From UBA9926 sp018645765 (GTDB taxonomy: Bacteria; Pseudomonadota; Gammaproteobacteria; Pseudomonadales; Azotimanducaceae), in the NCBI GenBank assembly GCA_949372755.1, contig CASIBO010000001.1, positions 372,001-436,000 on the forward strand: DNA of 64,000 bases, written 5' to 3'. The position numbers and the translations under genes were made by a program. The notes under the pieces are model-generated. The model was not told the DNA's origin. It saw only the letters and a program-made list of their open reading frames with translations, and did no database searches. This document shows positions 18,119-27,396 of this stretch, piece by piece (the first letter of the stretch is position 1; every line of letters starts with the position of its first letter).

Positions 18119-18784
18119 CTACTGGCGAGACTTCTGGGCAACGGTTTCGCGAACGTAAAGGGGGGCCGCCTCAAGCGCTGAGACAACGTCCCCAGCGGCA
18201 AACATCACCCTCGCAATCTGTAATAAGTTTTGCACATCAGGCGACGCAGTATCTATGGTGCCTTGCATTGCATGCGCTTGTTCTTTCATTAGAAAAACAC
18301 CGTCGCCGGCAAGAGACCAAGACCCTAAGTCATGATTGGCAAGCATCCCCGCGGTGTAGACCTCAGCCTGCCCCATAAGACGGGGAATCAGACCATCACA
18401 ACCTTCGTAAAAGGCGCCATAGAACTCCTCTTCACGCGCGTGCATTGCGATCAGCACCCGCGCAACCCCGGCTTGCTGACCCGCTGCCTGCGCGACAATC
18501 GCCATGGTTGGAACAGGGATAACCGGCAGATTAAGGCCGTAGGCAAGGCCTTGGATCACGCCGACAGCAATTCTTAAGCCAGTGAAGGATCCAGGACCCT
18601 GACTGAACGCCAGGGCTTGGAGCGATTTTAAGTCTTCGCCCTCTTCCTCCAAAAACTGCAGTATTTGCGGCAAAATCTGGCGTGAGTGCCGCAGATCATT
18701 ACTAAACAACCGACGTCGAACGCCCCCTTCGCTTGAAAGTCCCAGCTTTAAATCACGACCGGTAGTATCGAGTCCTAAAATCAT
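18119..18784 (-). CDS. tsaB: tRNA N6-threonylcarbamoyladenosine synthesis protein TsaB
   Basis: TsaB is the non-catalytic partner of TsaD in forming t6A at position 37 of ANN-decoding tRNAs. The 221 residues fit the family: LGLDTTGRDLKLGL at the N-terminus, HSRQILPQI around 33-41, the signature SQGPGSFTGLRIAVG (about 60-74) and AMHAREEEFYGAF. It overlaps the yoaA stop by one base (TAATG) and is followed directly by rsmJ. Confidence 0.95.
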   Translation of the reverse strand: MILGLDTTGRDLKLGLSSEGGVRRRLFSNDLRHSRQILPQILQFLEEEGEDLKSLQALAFSQGPGSFTGLRIAVGVIQGLAYGLNLPVIPVPTMAIVAQAAGQQAGVARVLIAMHAREEEFYGAFYEGCDGLIPRLMGQAEVYTAGMLANHDLGSWSLAGDGVFLMKEQAHAMQGTIDTASPDVQNLLQIARVMFAAGDVVSALEAAPLYVRETVAQKSRQ

Positions 18785-20694
18785 TATCTTTTATCCATAA
18801 AGCTCAATGCCTCTGATGCACTCTGCGTCCATCTAAACTCCGGTAAGCTCGCTTGCAGTAAACTGGCGTAACGCGCATTCCAAAAGCGCGGATCTCCGAT
18901 GATAAACACCCCTTGATCACGCTCTGCACGGATCAACCGGCCAAACCCTTGACGTAATTTTAGTGCGCAGTCTGGCAAAATATAGTCAGAAAAGAAATCC
19001 AAACCGGCTGATTGGTACGCCTTCCGCCGCGCTGTCAACTTTGGATCATCCGGTTGCAGAAACGGCAACTTATCGATCACCAAACACTCAACACCCGCGC
19101 CATTGAAGTCAACGCCTTGCCAAAAACTACTCGTTCCTAGCAGGCATCCGTGCGTTACGTTTTTGAAATCTTGAACCAACCTCTGGCGCGGGCGCTCGCC
19201 TTGAACAAACAAATTGCCTTGATGCGACGTCGCCAGATGACTTGAGGCACTCGCGAGCGCTCTTTGCGAGGTAAACAACATCAGCGTTTTCAGCCCACGC
19301 AAGGCCTTTAGATCCTCTAACAACGCTGAAACAAAGTCCGGATGATCTGGCGCCAGCCGCTGCGCAGTTTGGAAGCCCATAACCTGCTTAGAATAAGCAA
19401 AGGCGTTGGAGACCCTGATCGCATTGCGAGCATCATAGCCAATCTGCTGGCTAATAAACGCAAAAGATCCATTCACGCTGAGCGTTGCCGATACAAAAAT
19501 TTTGGGCGCCGTGGTCTTTAATACACCCGCCATGGCCTCGTCGGTTGCTGGCACAACGCAGCGGAACGCAGCGCCACCGCGGGCATCGTGCTCCCACCAA
19601 TAACTTTGTGCGTCCTCTTCAATATCAGCTGCGAGCGCGAGCAGTTGATCCATTCGCTCGGCGAGGTCGCGGTGAGCATCGCGCAGTATCTTCCCACGGT
19701 TCAATCTTGATTCTAAAACACGCGAAAGCCGAGCGAGCAGTAACTCCAACTCATCGATATGCCCCAGCACCATCGCTTTAACGACTGGCTCTGAGAAAGA
19801 ACGCCCAACAATCGACTCATAAGCGCCTTCAAAACGCGCTTTTTCTCGACCAAGCAACTTTGTCCAATCACCAAGCACCGCGTCATATTGCTGCGGGTCT
19901 GCATTCATCCGACCGAGGATGATTGCAAGTTCCCGCATCCAACTAAAACTAAAAGCAAGCTGCTTTGATTCACGCAGGAGTCTCAGAAATTGATCGGCTT
20001 CATCAATTAACTGCACGTCCATCTGATCGATTAACGCAACCAAGTCATCACTGGGGTTTTCATAGCGCGACATCAGCAACTGATGATTCACAATCACGAC
20101 GTCAGCCAGCTCAGCCTGCTGCCGAGCGTTATACAGCGGGCACTGATCAAAGTTTGGGCAACGCCGCTTCTGACATTCTTCAGCGCTTGCCGTGATCATG
20201 TCCGTCACATCAGCACTCAGAACCTCCAGCTCAGATAAGTCACCCGTATGGGTCCGCGTAGACCAGGCTTTTATTTCTAAAACCGCCGCAAGTGCCTCGG
20301 TCGGCAGGCGATTGGAGGGCGACTCGAACAATTGCGCAAATTTAAAAGGGCAAAGATAGTTGCGCCGGCCCTTGAGCACCGCCACCTTCTTGGCCGATGC
20401 TAAAACCGTCCGCGCGATCGAAAGATCCTCATAAAAAATTTGATCTTGTAACAGTTTAGTATAGGTCGAAATGAGCACGCGCTTATTGGACAACAGAACA
20501 GGCATTAGATAGCCAAGGCTCTTTCCAATCCCAGTCTCGGCTTCGATGACGGAGTCGACCGACTGCATCAAAGACGCCTCGATTGCCTCCGCGAATTCAA
20601 TTTGTCCGGCTCGCGAACGAAAAGCTGGCAGAGTTTGACTCATCAGTCCTTCAGAGGAGAATAACGCTTTGAGTTGGTGATCAGACATAGCCAT
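18784..20694 (-). CDS. yoaA: DinG-family Fe-S DNA helicase YoaA
   Basis: This is an XPD/DinG-type superfamily 2 helicase; E. coli YoaA has the same length (636), resolves stalled replication forks and works with the polymerase chi subunit. Walker A is EAETGIGKS (51-59). Four cysteines typical of the Fe-S domain are C115, C174, C179 and C185, and the DEAD-type box is at 231-234. The C-terminal helicase domain includes GTSSFWQGVDFNGAGVE and RQGFGRLIRAERD. YoaA lies next to tsaB in E. coli too, which supports YoaA over DinG. The start may be at either of two nearby ATGs (20694 or 20688). Confidence 0.93.
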   Translation of the reverse strand: MAMSDHQLKALFSSEGLMSQTLPAFRSRAGQIEFAEAIEASLMQSVDSVIEAETGIGKSLGYLMPVLLSNKRVLISTYTKLLQDQIFYEDLSIARTVLASAKKVAVLKGRRNYLCPFKFAQLFESPSNRLPTEALAAVLEIKAWSTRTHTGDLSELEVLSADVTDMITASAEECQKRRCPNFDQCPLYNARQQAELADVVIVNHQLLMSRYENPSDDLVALIDQMDVQLIDEADQFLRLLRESKQLAFSFSWMRELAIILGRMNADPQQYDAVLGDWTKLLGREKARFEGAYESIVGRSFSEPVVKAMVLGHIDELELLLARLSRVLESRLNRGKILRDAHRDLAERMDQLLALAADIEEDAQSYWWEHDARGGAAFRCVVPATDEAMAGVLKTTAPKIFVSATLSVNGSFAFISQQIGYDARNAIRVSNAFAYSKQVMGFQTAQRLAPDHPDFVSALLEDLKALRGLKTLMLFTSQRALASASSHLATSHQGNLFVQGERPRQRLVQDFKNVTHGCLLGTSSFWQGVDFNGAGVECLVIDKLPFLQPDDPKLTARRKAYQSAGLDFFSDYILPDCALKLRQGFGRLIRAERDQGVFIIGDPRFWNARYASLLQASLPEFRWTQSASEALSFMDKR

Positions 20695-20749
20695 CGAACT
20701 AACCGTAATTTGCGCTTATGCTGGCCTCTTATCCTAGGAATTACAAACG

Positions 20750-21328
20750 ATGAACAGTGAATTTTCGACCATCATACTTGCCGGAGGCAAAGGTCAGAGA
20801 TTAGGCGGGCAGGATAAAGGTCTCGTGCCCTATCAGGGTCATCCACTTATCCACCGCAGCGTCGGATTAGCAAGCCAATGCAGTGACGCGATTATCATCA
20901 GCGCCAATCGAAATGTCTCAAGATACGAAGACTTTGCTGACACGGTCGTTCAAGACAACACGCCAAACTATGGTGGACCTTTATTTGGCATTCAAGCTTG
21001 TGCCAGCCGCGTTTTAACAAATTACACGTTGATCATTGCCTGCGACCTGCCGAGATTGACCACTGACCTAGTACAAACCTTACAAAGCACTTTGCTCGAC
21101 GGGAGGCGCCAACTCGACGCCGTCGTTTATCGGCAAGGTGGCTTTTTACAGTGCGGTCTGGTTGTGATCAGAACGGCCGCACTCGCCTCAATCGATTCTG
21201 AACTGGAACAAGGCCAACGCTCGATAAAGAGATGGCTAGAATCGTTATCGCTCTTAGTCCTCGACAGCAATGACGCACAGGGGTTCACGAACGTTAATAC
21301 CCCAAGCAGTTTCACAGCCGCGTCGTAA
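20750..21328 (+). CDS. mobA: Molybdenum cofactor guanylyltransferase
   Basis: MobA attaches GMP to Mo-molybdopterin to form the bis-MGD cofactor of DMSO-reductase-family enzymes. The nucleotide-binding motif LAGGKGQRLGGQDKGL is at residues 10-25, followed by VQDNTPNYGGPLFGI (about 66-80) and ACDLPRLT (about 96-103). The length of 192 matches the family. It is divergent from yoaA and ends at a bidirectional terminator shared with the H1-like gene. No other molybdopterin genes are in the window. Confidence 0.93.
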   Translation: MNSEFSTIILAGGKGQRLGGQDKGLVPYQGHPLIHRSVGLASQCSDAIIISANRNVSRYEDFADTVVQDNTPNYGGPLFGIQACASRVLTNYTLIIACDLPRLTTDLVQTLQSTLLDGRRQLDAVVYRQGGFLQCGLVVIRTAALASIDSELEQGQRSIKRWLESLSLLVLDSNDAQGFTNVNTPSSFTAAS

Positions 21329-21461
21329 TCTCAAGCGAGCTGACCCATGGCAATAAGCCGAAGCAATTATGAAGCGTGGGGCAAGAAGTTAACGTCCTGT
21401 AAGTCGGCACGCTATCAATGCAACACCGATTCAACTTCGGCCGCGGGCTGATTTTTTTAAG

Positions 21462-21498
21462 ACAATAAAAAAGCCCTATAAAAGGGCTTTTTTATTGT
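21462..21498. terminator. Bidirectional intrinsic terminator between mobA and the H1-like gene
   Basis: A perfect 16-base inverted repeat (21462-21477 with 21483-21498) encloses a 5-base loop. The arms are AGCCC/GGGCT flanked by runs of A and T, so each strand has a GC core followed by T-rich sequence. It lies 134 bases after the mobA stop and 35 bases after the H1-like stop, serving both convergent genes. Confidence 0.92.
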
Positions 21499-21532
21499 GC
21501 AGCACTTTGAAAAGCGCTGATGGTTTTGGCGC

Positions 21533-22012
21533 CTACTTCTTTTTCTTAGCAGCCGATTTCTTAGGAGCGGCTTTCTTAGCAGCAGCCTTCTTAGGAGCCG
21601 CTTTCTTAGCAGCCGCTTTCTTAGGAGCAGCTTTCTTAGCAGCCGCTTTCTTAGGAGCGGCTTTCTTAGCAGCCGCTTTCTTAGGAGCGGCTTTCTTAGC
21701 AGCAGCCTTCTTAGGAGCCGCTTTCTTGGCAGCAGCCTTCTTAGGAGCCGCTTTCTTGGCAGCAGCCTTCTTAGGAGCGGCTTTCTTAGCAGCAGCCTTC
21801 TTAGGAGCCGCTTTCTTAGCAGCAGCCTTCTTAGGAGCCGCTTTCTTAGCAGCAGCCTTCTTAGGAGCCGCTTTCTTAGCAGCCGCTTTCTTAGGTGCGG
21901 CCTTCTTAGCAACAGCTTTCTTAGGTGCCGCTTTCTTAGCGACTACTTTTTTAGCAACTACTTTCTTAGCAGCAGGCTTTTTCTTTGCAGCAGGTTTCTT
22001 TTTTGCGACCAC
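21533..22012 (-). CDS. Histone H1-like Lys/Ala/Pro-repeat protein
   Basis: The 159-residue product contains essentially only Lys, Ala, Pro and Val. After MVAKKKPAAKKKPAAKKVV come twelve decapeptides of the form AAPKKAxAKK and a last AAPKKSAAKKKK. It resembles bacterial histone H1-like proteins (Bordetella BpH1, the tail of Pseudomonas AlgP), which bind DNA non-specifically and affect nucleoid compaction and transcription. It begins at GTG with AAAGGAG upstream; a TATGAT (22097-22092) is a possible -10. The DNA is a 30-bp tandem repeat, so copy number may vary between strains. The open frame on the opposite strand (LGAAFLAAAF repeats) is an artefact. Confidence 0.88.
   Translation of the reverse strand: MVAKKKPAAKKKPAAKKVVAKKVVAKKAAPKKAVAKKAAPKKAAAKKAAPKKAAAKKAAPKKAAAKKAAPKKAAAKKAAPKKAAAKKAAPKKAAAKKAAPKKAAAKKAAPKKAAAKKAAPKKAAAKKAAPKKAAAKKAAPKKAAAKKAAPKKSAAKKKK
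21540..21935 (-). repeat. 30-bp tandem repeat inside the H1-like gene
   Basis: About 13 units encode AAPKKAAAKK. Units alternate between two synonymous spellings (GCAGCAGCC/GCAGCCGCT on the plus strand), which suggests past unequal recombination or slippage while the peptide is kept by selection. Confidence 0.85.
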
Positions 22013-22236
22013 GGTTAATACTCCTTTAGTGACTTTTACTTTTAAGACTCACTCATTTTAGCTATGAAGCATCTCCTCGGCATAACTCAGAATCATAGCG
22101 TAATTCAGAGCTGGGGTAACATCGATGCGCTGGGGTCAAGTTTAGAAAATTCTCTTGGCTTTGCACACCTTTTTTTTTCAAAGAAAATACAACAAAAACC
22201 AACGTTAATTTTCTCACGCGTGTTCTGAGCCGAGGC

Positions 22237-22887
22237 TTAAAGTGCCTTAAGTGTTTTTTGAACCATAGACTTAATGTCGTTGGTCGTCCCTTGTCCATCG
22301 ATCATCGTGTAGTGCGCGCCGGTTTGTGCTGCGAGGGATTTATAAAACGCGACAAGCGGTTCGGTTTGATCGAGATAAACTCGAAGACGATCCCGAATCG
22401 TTTCTTCTTGATCGTCATCTCGCTGAACGAGCGCCTCGCCTGTTTCATCGTCGATATTCGCTGTTTTAGGCGGATGGTATAAAACATGGTACGTCCGACC
22501 CGAACCCGGATGAACGCGGCGTCCACTCAAACGCTTTATAATCTCCTCATCCGGCACCGTGATCTCGATTACATGATCAATTTCAATACCGGCATTTTTT
22601 AATGCTTCGGCCTGAGGAATCGTTCTAGGAAACCCATCGAACAAAAAGCCCTCTTGGCAATCGTCCTGCTGCAAGCGCTCTTTTACTAAGTTGATAATGA
22701 TGTCGTCGGTTACCAACTCGCCGCGATCCATCACCCCTTTCACTTCGAGTCCCAACGGCGTTTGATCCTTAATCGCCTGTCTTAACATGTCGCCAGTTGA
22801 AATTTGCGGAATACCGTAGGCTTCAGTAATGAACTGCGCCTGAGTTCCCTTGCCAACACCCGGCGCACCTAACAAGATTAATCGCAT
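22237..22887 (-). CDS. adk: Adenylate kinase
   Basis: Adk interconverts ATP + AMP and 2 ADP. The 216-residue protein has the P-loop GAPGVGKGTQAQF (7-19), the AMP-binding STGDMLRQAI and GFPRTIPQAEAL, and the long lid GRRVHPGSGRTYHVLYHPP (about 122-140). The lid has the Gram-negative form without zinc cysteines. It lies between the H1-like gene and relA, 30 bases after relA upstream. Identification is secure. Confidence 0.98.
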   Translation of the reverse strand: MRLILLGAPGVGKGTQAQFITEAYGIPQISTGDMLRQAIKDQTPLGLEVKGVMDRGELVTDDIIINLVKERLQQDDCQEGFLFDGFPRTIPQAEALKNAGIEIDHVIEITVPDEEIIKRLSGRRVHPGSGRTYHVLYHPPKTANIDDETGEALVQRDDDQEETIRDRLRVYLDQTEPLVAFYKSLAAQTGAHYTMIDGQGTTNDIKSMVQKTLKAL

Positions 22888-22917
22888 AATATTCCCTTAC
22901 CCTTTTTAGCTTTATTT

Positions 22918-25134
22918 TTAACTTGTGAATCGACGCGCGGACACAACATTCGGAATTTTTTGCATCATTTCCAAAACCTTAATCAAGGTTTTCAAAGATT
23001 CAACTTCAATCGTCATATCAATATCAACGCGCTGTGCAACCTGGTCCGTAACAGAATGTAACCTAATCACGTTTATAGCCTCTTTGACAAACAACGCGGT
23101 TATGTCAAACAGTAGACCAGAACGATCGTAGGCTTCGACTTTTAAGTCAACGGAAAAGACAGCTTGGGCACCTTCTTGCCAAGACAGTCGCATCAACCGA
23201 CCATAAGCATCGCCCTGAAGCACCTCGACGCATTCTTGGACGTGTACGCCAACAATCCCTGTGTCGCTGATAATACCCGCGATAGAATCTCCAAGTACTG
23301 GGTTGCAACACTTTGCAATCTCATGTGCTCGACCGCCCAGACCTTTAATCAATCTAGGCGCGAGATCCGTGTCAAAACCAAGGGGAAGCTGCGAGGACTT
23401 ACGGATGTCCAATTCATTAACAGCCACCCATTCAGCAACATCTGATAACTGAAGGTCACCGCGGCCAAGGCCAACCAAGAATTCTTCCTCATCTGAAAAA
23501 CCAAAAGCCGCACCGATCAAAACTTTCCGTGCTGCATCAATCCCCAATTGCCGGAGCTCCGCTTCAACGAGCCGCTGACCTTCCTCGAGGTTCTTTTTGC
23601 GTTCCCGAAGCCCGAACCAAGCTTGGATTTTTGTTTTCGCCTTAGAGGTTGTCACATACCCTAAATGTGCATGGAGCCACTCGCGCCTGGGCAGGGCCTC
23701 ATCGCCCGTAATCACCTCAACATGATCGCCTGAGATCAAAGCCTGGTTGAGCGACACCACCTTGCCATTGACCTTCGCGCCACGACACTTATGACCAATC
23801 TCAGTGTGGACCTTGTAGGCAAAATCAACCGGGGTTGCCCCAGGCGGCATGTCGATAACATGGCCATCTGGGGTAAACAAATAAACTCGGTCGAGACTTA
23901 CATTCGCCATCATCTCACTCGCCGACTCGGGCAAGTTCTTGACCTCATCTTGCCATTCAATCACTTGCCGCAACCATGATAAACGGCGTTCATAACGTTC
24001 AACGCGGCCTGTTGGCGACTTTTCCTTATAGGTCCAGTGCGCGCAGACCCCGTACTCGGCTTCATGATGCATCCCTTCCGTTCGTATTTGAACTTCCAAG
24101 ATTTTTCCTTCCGGGCCGATTACCGCCGTATGGAGCGACTGGTAGCCATTGTCTTTGGGATTTGCAATGTAATCGTCAAACTCATTCGGTATGTTTCGCC
24201 AAAGGTTGTGCACGATCCCTAAAGCCCGATAGCAATCATCTGATGAGTTGACCAAGATTCGAATCGCGCGAACATCATAGACTTCAGAAAAGGCGATGCC
24301 TTTCCTGCTCATCTTTTTCCATATGCTGCAGATGTGCTTTGCCCGACCTTCAAGGCTTGCATTGAGCTTGACGAACCCCAGCTTGGACTCAAGCGCTTCA
24401 AGCACCGAGCCAATATACCGATCTCGCACAGTCCGCTTTTCATCTAGCAAGGCCGCAATGCGGCGATACGCATCGGGCTCTGTAAACCGAAAGGCGAGAT
24501 CTTCTAGCTCCCATTTCAAATGTCCAATACCAAGACGGTGCGCCAGAGGCGCATAAATTTCAGAAATTTCCTGCGCGAGCCTTAATTGCTTGCTCCGGTC
24601 TGCGTGCCCGGCTGCCCTAATAGCACAGGTTCTTTCCGCCAACTTAATCAGTGCAACGCGAATGTCATCGACCAAAGCCACAAGCATTTTCTTGGCCTGC
24701 TCAACCTGATCCGACGTCTCGCCCAAGACCATCTCATTTTTCAAGATATGGATATTACTTATGGCGGCCATTTTCAGCACGCCCTCCACCAAACTCGAAA
24801 CCTTTTCGCCAAATTGCTTGCGGATGTGATTAACCGTTATTTGCTTCTCTCTCGCGGCGCGATAAACGATTGCTGCGATCAAGCCATCTTCATCAACTCG
24901 AAAATCTCGTAAAAGATCGGCAATTTCTAATCCCATAAAGTAACTACTGCGACCCGACGGCCAACCCGATCCCAACTGAATGGCTTTTTCCTCAGCTTGC
25001 GCTGACAGATCACAGGCTCGACTAATTCTGTCTAGATCCAAGTCTTCTCGGTCTGCGCCCAGCTCAGTCAACCACTGCGTTAAATCAAACTGACCCGCTT
25101 CAAAAATAATTCGCTGCTCTCTTGCCTTAACCAT
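22918..25134 (-). CDS. relA: GTP pyrophosphokinase (ppGpp synthetase I)
   Basis: RelA makes (p)ppGpp on stalled ribosomes during amino-acid starvation. The 738-residue protein has an N-terminal pseudo-hydrolase domain in which the HD pair is lost (IVYRAARE at 89-96). The synthetase domain has EFDD (318-321), the RelA-type acidic motif, and GYQSLHTAV. TGS (HVIDMPPGATPVDFAYKVHT), zinc-finger (CCNPVLGD) and C-terminal ACT domains follow. The absent HD and the EFDD motif identify RelA, not SpoT. It overlaps rlmD by 8 bases. Confidence 0.97.
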   Translation of the reverse strand: MVKAREQRIIFEAGQFDLTQWLTELGADREDLDLDRISRACDLSAQAEEKAIQLGSGWPSGRSSYFMGLEIADLLRDFRVDEDGLIAAIVYRAAREKQITVNHIRKQFGEKVSSLVEGVLKMAAISNIHILKNEMVLGETSDQVEQAKKMLVALVDDIRVALIKLAERTCAIRAAGHADRSKQLRLAQEISEIYAPLAHRLGIGHLKWELEDLAFRFTEPDAYRRIAALLDEKRTVRDRYIGSVLEALESKLGFVKLNASLEGRAKHICSIWKKMSRKGIAFSEVYDVRAIRILVNSSDDCYRALGIVHNLWRNIPNEFDDYIANPKDNGYQSLHTAVIGPEGKILEVQIRTEGMHHEAEYGVCAHWTYKEKSPTGRVERYERRLSWLRQVIEWQDEVKNLPESASEMMANVSLDRVYLFTPDGHVIDMPPGATPVDFAYKVHTEIGHKCRGAKVNGKVVSLNQALISGDHVEVITGDEALPRREWLHAHLGYVTTSKAKTKIQAWFGLRERKKNLEEGQRLVEAELRQLGIDAARKVLIGAAFGFSDEEEFLVGLGRGDLQLSDVAEWVAVNELDIRKSSQLPLGFDTDLAPRLIKGLGGRAHEIAKCCNPVLGDSIAGIISDTGIVGVHVQECVEVLQGDAYGRLMRLSWQEGAQAVFSVDLKVEAYDRSGLLFDITALFVKEAINVIRLHSVTDQVAQRVDIDMTIEVESLKTLIKVLEMMQKIPNVVSARRFTS

Positions 25135-26446
25135 TTTTTGAGCCTCGACTGAAACAGGCGATCGATTCCATATGCGCGGTGTGGGGAAACATATCGATCA
25201 TCCCAAGTTGATCCAACTGAAAACCCCCTGCACAAAGAATGTCTGCATCGCGTCTCAGCGTCTTTGGATTACAGGATACATAGACTATTTTCTGGCATGT
25301 GCTGTCGACAAGCTTCTGGCAAACCAACTCCGCACCAGATCGTGGTGGATCCAAAAGGGCTTTATTGAACTGGGGCAAAACAAACGACGCGCTTTCAGAT
25401 TGGTAGAGATCTGCAACCTCAAAAGACACATTGCCCAAACCATTGAGCTGGGCATTACTGCTGGCTCTGTCGACACTGGATCTGGATGCTTCAATACCAA
25501 CCACGGATGCGGCCCGTTGCGCGACCGCGAGGGAGAAATTACCAATCCCGCAAAAGGCATCTAAAACATGATCCTCCGAAGTTAAGTCGAGTAAATCTAG
25601 GGCAAGGTTCACCATCTCCTGGTTCACGGCTTGATTAACTTGGGTAAAGTCCATTGGATGAAACTCAAACACCAAGCCTTGATCGTCTAAGCGGTAATGC
25701 AACAAAGGGTTGGCCTCTTCGTTGAGTGGCCTAACCGAATCAGGCCCTTTGGACTGCAACAAAATCATAACCTGGTGCGCATCCTGAAATGCCAAAAACG
25801 CCGCCAGGTCCTCAGGCGGCAAAATGGTCAGATGCCGAACGACCAAAGCTACGGCGCCACTCGAAGCCGCGACTTCTATTTGAGGAATCGTGCTGCGACT
25901 GTCTAGGCCGTCAATCAGGCGAGACAGCGGCTCAATCAGCCTTGCAAGTTCCGGGACCAATACCTGACAGGACGTCATCTCAGTAATATAGGCTGAGCCG
26001 ACCTCTCGGAAACCAATCAAGGTTCGGCCCTTCTTAACAACATGCTTAACCCCAAGGCGAGCTTTACTTCGATAGCCAACTGCATCCCCTGAAAGCGTCG
26101 GGATCCACGTATCAGGCGGACAGTCATCGAATAAAGCCTGTAACCAATCACGCTTAAACACCAGTTGCGCCGATCGATCAAAATGCTGGAAGGCGCAACC
26201 GCCGCATTGCGCGGCGTGAGCGCATACAGGGATCACACGCGCCGGATGATCCTGTTCTATATTTTGGGATTGACACACCCACTGACCCTTTTTCTTCTTC
26301 AACGGAACAATCAGTGCTTGCTCCCCGGGCAAAAGCCCATGGATAGCAAATCGACCGTCTTCGCTGACGCAGGTACCCTCAATCGTCAAGGTATGACCGA
26401 CATCGGTAAACGGGAGTTTCCTCTTTCGCATAATGGCAGCCGGCAA
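25127..26446 (-). CDS. rlmD: 23S rRNA (uracil-1939-C5)-methyltransferase
   Basis: RlmD (RumA) methylates U1939 of 23S rRNA with SAM. An N-terminal TRAM domain is followed by Fe-S ligands C75, C81, C84 and C160. The SAM fold has VLDAFCGIGNFSLAVAQRA, LLDPPRSGAE and the nucleophile in VSCNPKTLRRD. The TTG at 26446 and the ATG at 26431 (MRKRKLPF) are both possible starts; neither has a clear binding site, and cysM homology upstream does not help. Length is 439 or 434. The rlmD-relA order is as in Pseudomonas and E. coli. Confidence 0.96.
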   Translation of the reverse strand: MPAAIMRKRKLPFTDVGHTLTIEGTCVSEDGRFAIHGLLPGEQALIVPLKKKKGQWVCQSQNIEQDHPARVIPVCAHAAQCGGCAFQHFDRSAQLVFKRDWLQALFDDCPPDTWIPTLSGDAVGYRSKARLGVKHVVKKGRTLIGFREVGSAYITEMTSCQVLVPELARLIEPLSRLIDGLDSRSTIPQIEVAASSGAVALVVRHLTILPPEDLAAFLAFQDAHQVMILLQSKGPDSVRPLNEEANPLLHYRLDDQGLVFEFHPMDFTQVNQAVNQEMVNLALDLLDLTSEDHVLDAFCGIGNFSLAVAQRAASVVGIEASRSSVDRASSNAQLNGLGNVSFEVADLYQSESASFVLPQFNKALLDPPRSGAELVCQKLVDSTCQKIVYVSCNPKTLRRDADILCAGGFQLDQLGMIDMFPHTAHMESIACFSRGSKNG

Positions 26447-26493
26447 TGTTAGGTGGACGACCCCAGATTATCCTTTAAGGCCGTACCGTTATT

Positions 26494-27396
26494 TTAAGCC
26501 AAGTCGGCAGTATATACACCCGTCGATAAGTAACGATCTCCTCGATCACAAATAATGGCAACAATGGTTGCATTCTCGATGCCCTCACTGATCTTAAGCG
26601 CCGCCGCCACAGAACCACCGGACGAAACCCCAGCAAAGATCCCCTCCTCACGAGCAAGCCGGCGCATCATGGCCTCGGCATCCTTCTGATCGATGTCCAT
26701 GACTCGATCGACGCCTTCTGGCTGATAAATCTTCGGAAGATAGGCTGTGGGCCAGCGCCGAATACCAGGAATAGCTTGGCCCTCAACAGGTTGCAAACCG
26801 ATGATTTCAACTTCGGGTTTGGCTTCAGCGAAGTACCGACCGACCCCCATAATGGTCCCGGTGGTCCCCATCGAACTCACGAAATGCGTGACCTCTCCAT
26901 TCGTCTGACGCATGATTTCTGGTCCCGTACCATGATAGTGTGCAAGTGGGTTGTCAGGATTTGCAAACTGGTCCAGCACAATACCGTCGCCGGCCTGCAT
27001 CATAGACTGTGCAAGATCGCGTGCGCCTTCCATGCCTTCTTGCTTCGTCACTAAAATCAGTTCGGCACCATAGGCCTGCATTGCCGCCTTGCGCTCGGCA
27101 CTCATATGCGCGGGCATGATCAATTTCAAACGATATCCTTTTATCGCGGCCGCCATAGCCAAAGCGATCCCTGTGTTACCACTGGTCGCCTCGATCAATA
27201 CATCTCCCGGTTGAATCACGCCGCGCTGTTCTGCGCGCTGAATCATACTCAGCGCGGGTCGATCCTTCACCGAGCCTGCCGGGTTATTGCCCTCTAGCTT
27301 TGCGAGCACGGTATTGCTCGTCGTCCCCGGTAAGCGCTGCAAGCGAACCAAAGGCGTTTCTCCGACGCATTCTTCAATCGTTGGGTACTGGATAAT
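26494..27396 (-). CDS. cysM: Cysteine synthase B (O-acetylserine sulfhydrylase B), probable ATT/ATC start
   Basis: CysM makes cysteine from O-acetylserine and sulfide or thiosulfate with PLP. The PLP lysine is in GNNPAGSVKDRPALSM, with EATSGNTGIALAMAAA, SSMGTTGTI and GVSSGGSVAAAL. The conserved N-terminus TIEECVGETPLVRLQRLPG is encoded up to 27396, but the only ATG/GTG/TTG in that part is a TTG at 27351, in the middle of the conserved motif. An in-frame stop lies at 27411-27409. AAGGAG immediately precedes ATT (27396) and ATC (27393), so one of these is the likely start (300 or 299 residues). It is followed by rlmD. Confidence 0.93.
   Translation of the reverse strand: MIQYPTIEECVGETPLVRLQRLPGTTSNTVLAKLEGNNPAGSVKDRPALSMIQRAEQRGVIQPGDVLIEATSGNTGIALAMAAAIKGYRLKLIMPAHMSAERKAAMQAYGAELILVTKQEGMEGARDLAQSMMQAGDGIVLDQFANPDNPLAHYHGTGPEIMRQTNGEVTHFVSSMGTTGTIMGVGRYFAEAKPEVEIIGLQPVEGQAIPGIRRWPTAYLPKIYQPEGVDRVMDIDQKDAEAMMRRLAREEGIFAGVSSGGSVAAALKISEGIENATIVAIICDRGDRYLSTGVYTADLA

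Noticed and set aside
21540..21935. CRISPR-like array
   Set aside because: Repeats are contiguous 30-bp coding units without unique spacers and lie in a gene.
21495..22061. Plus-strand 188-codon frame with LGAAFLAAAF repeats
   Set aside because: It is the exact antisense of the H1-like gene; its regular hydrophobic pattern follows from the AAPKKAAAKK codons, and it lacks a credible start.
22081..22100. Promoter of the H1-like gene (TATGAT)
   Set aside because: The -10-like word is good but no acceptable -35 is found at 16-18 bases; kept only as a remark.
26494..27351. CysM starting at TTG 27351
   Set aside because: It would begin inside the conserved GETPLVRLQRL motif; the frame and ribosome binding site continue upstream.
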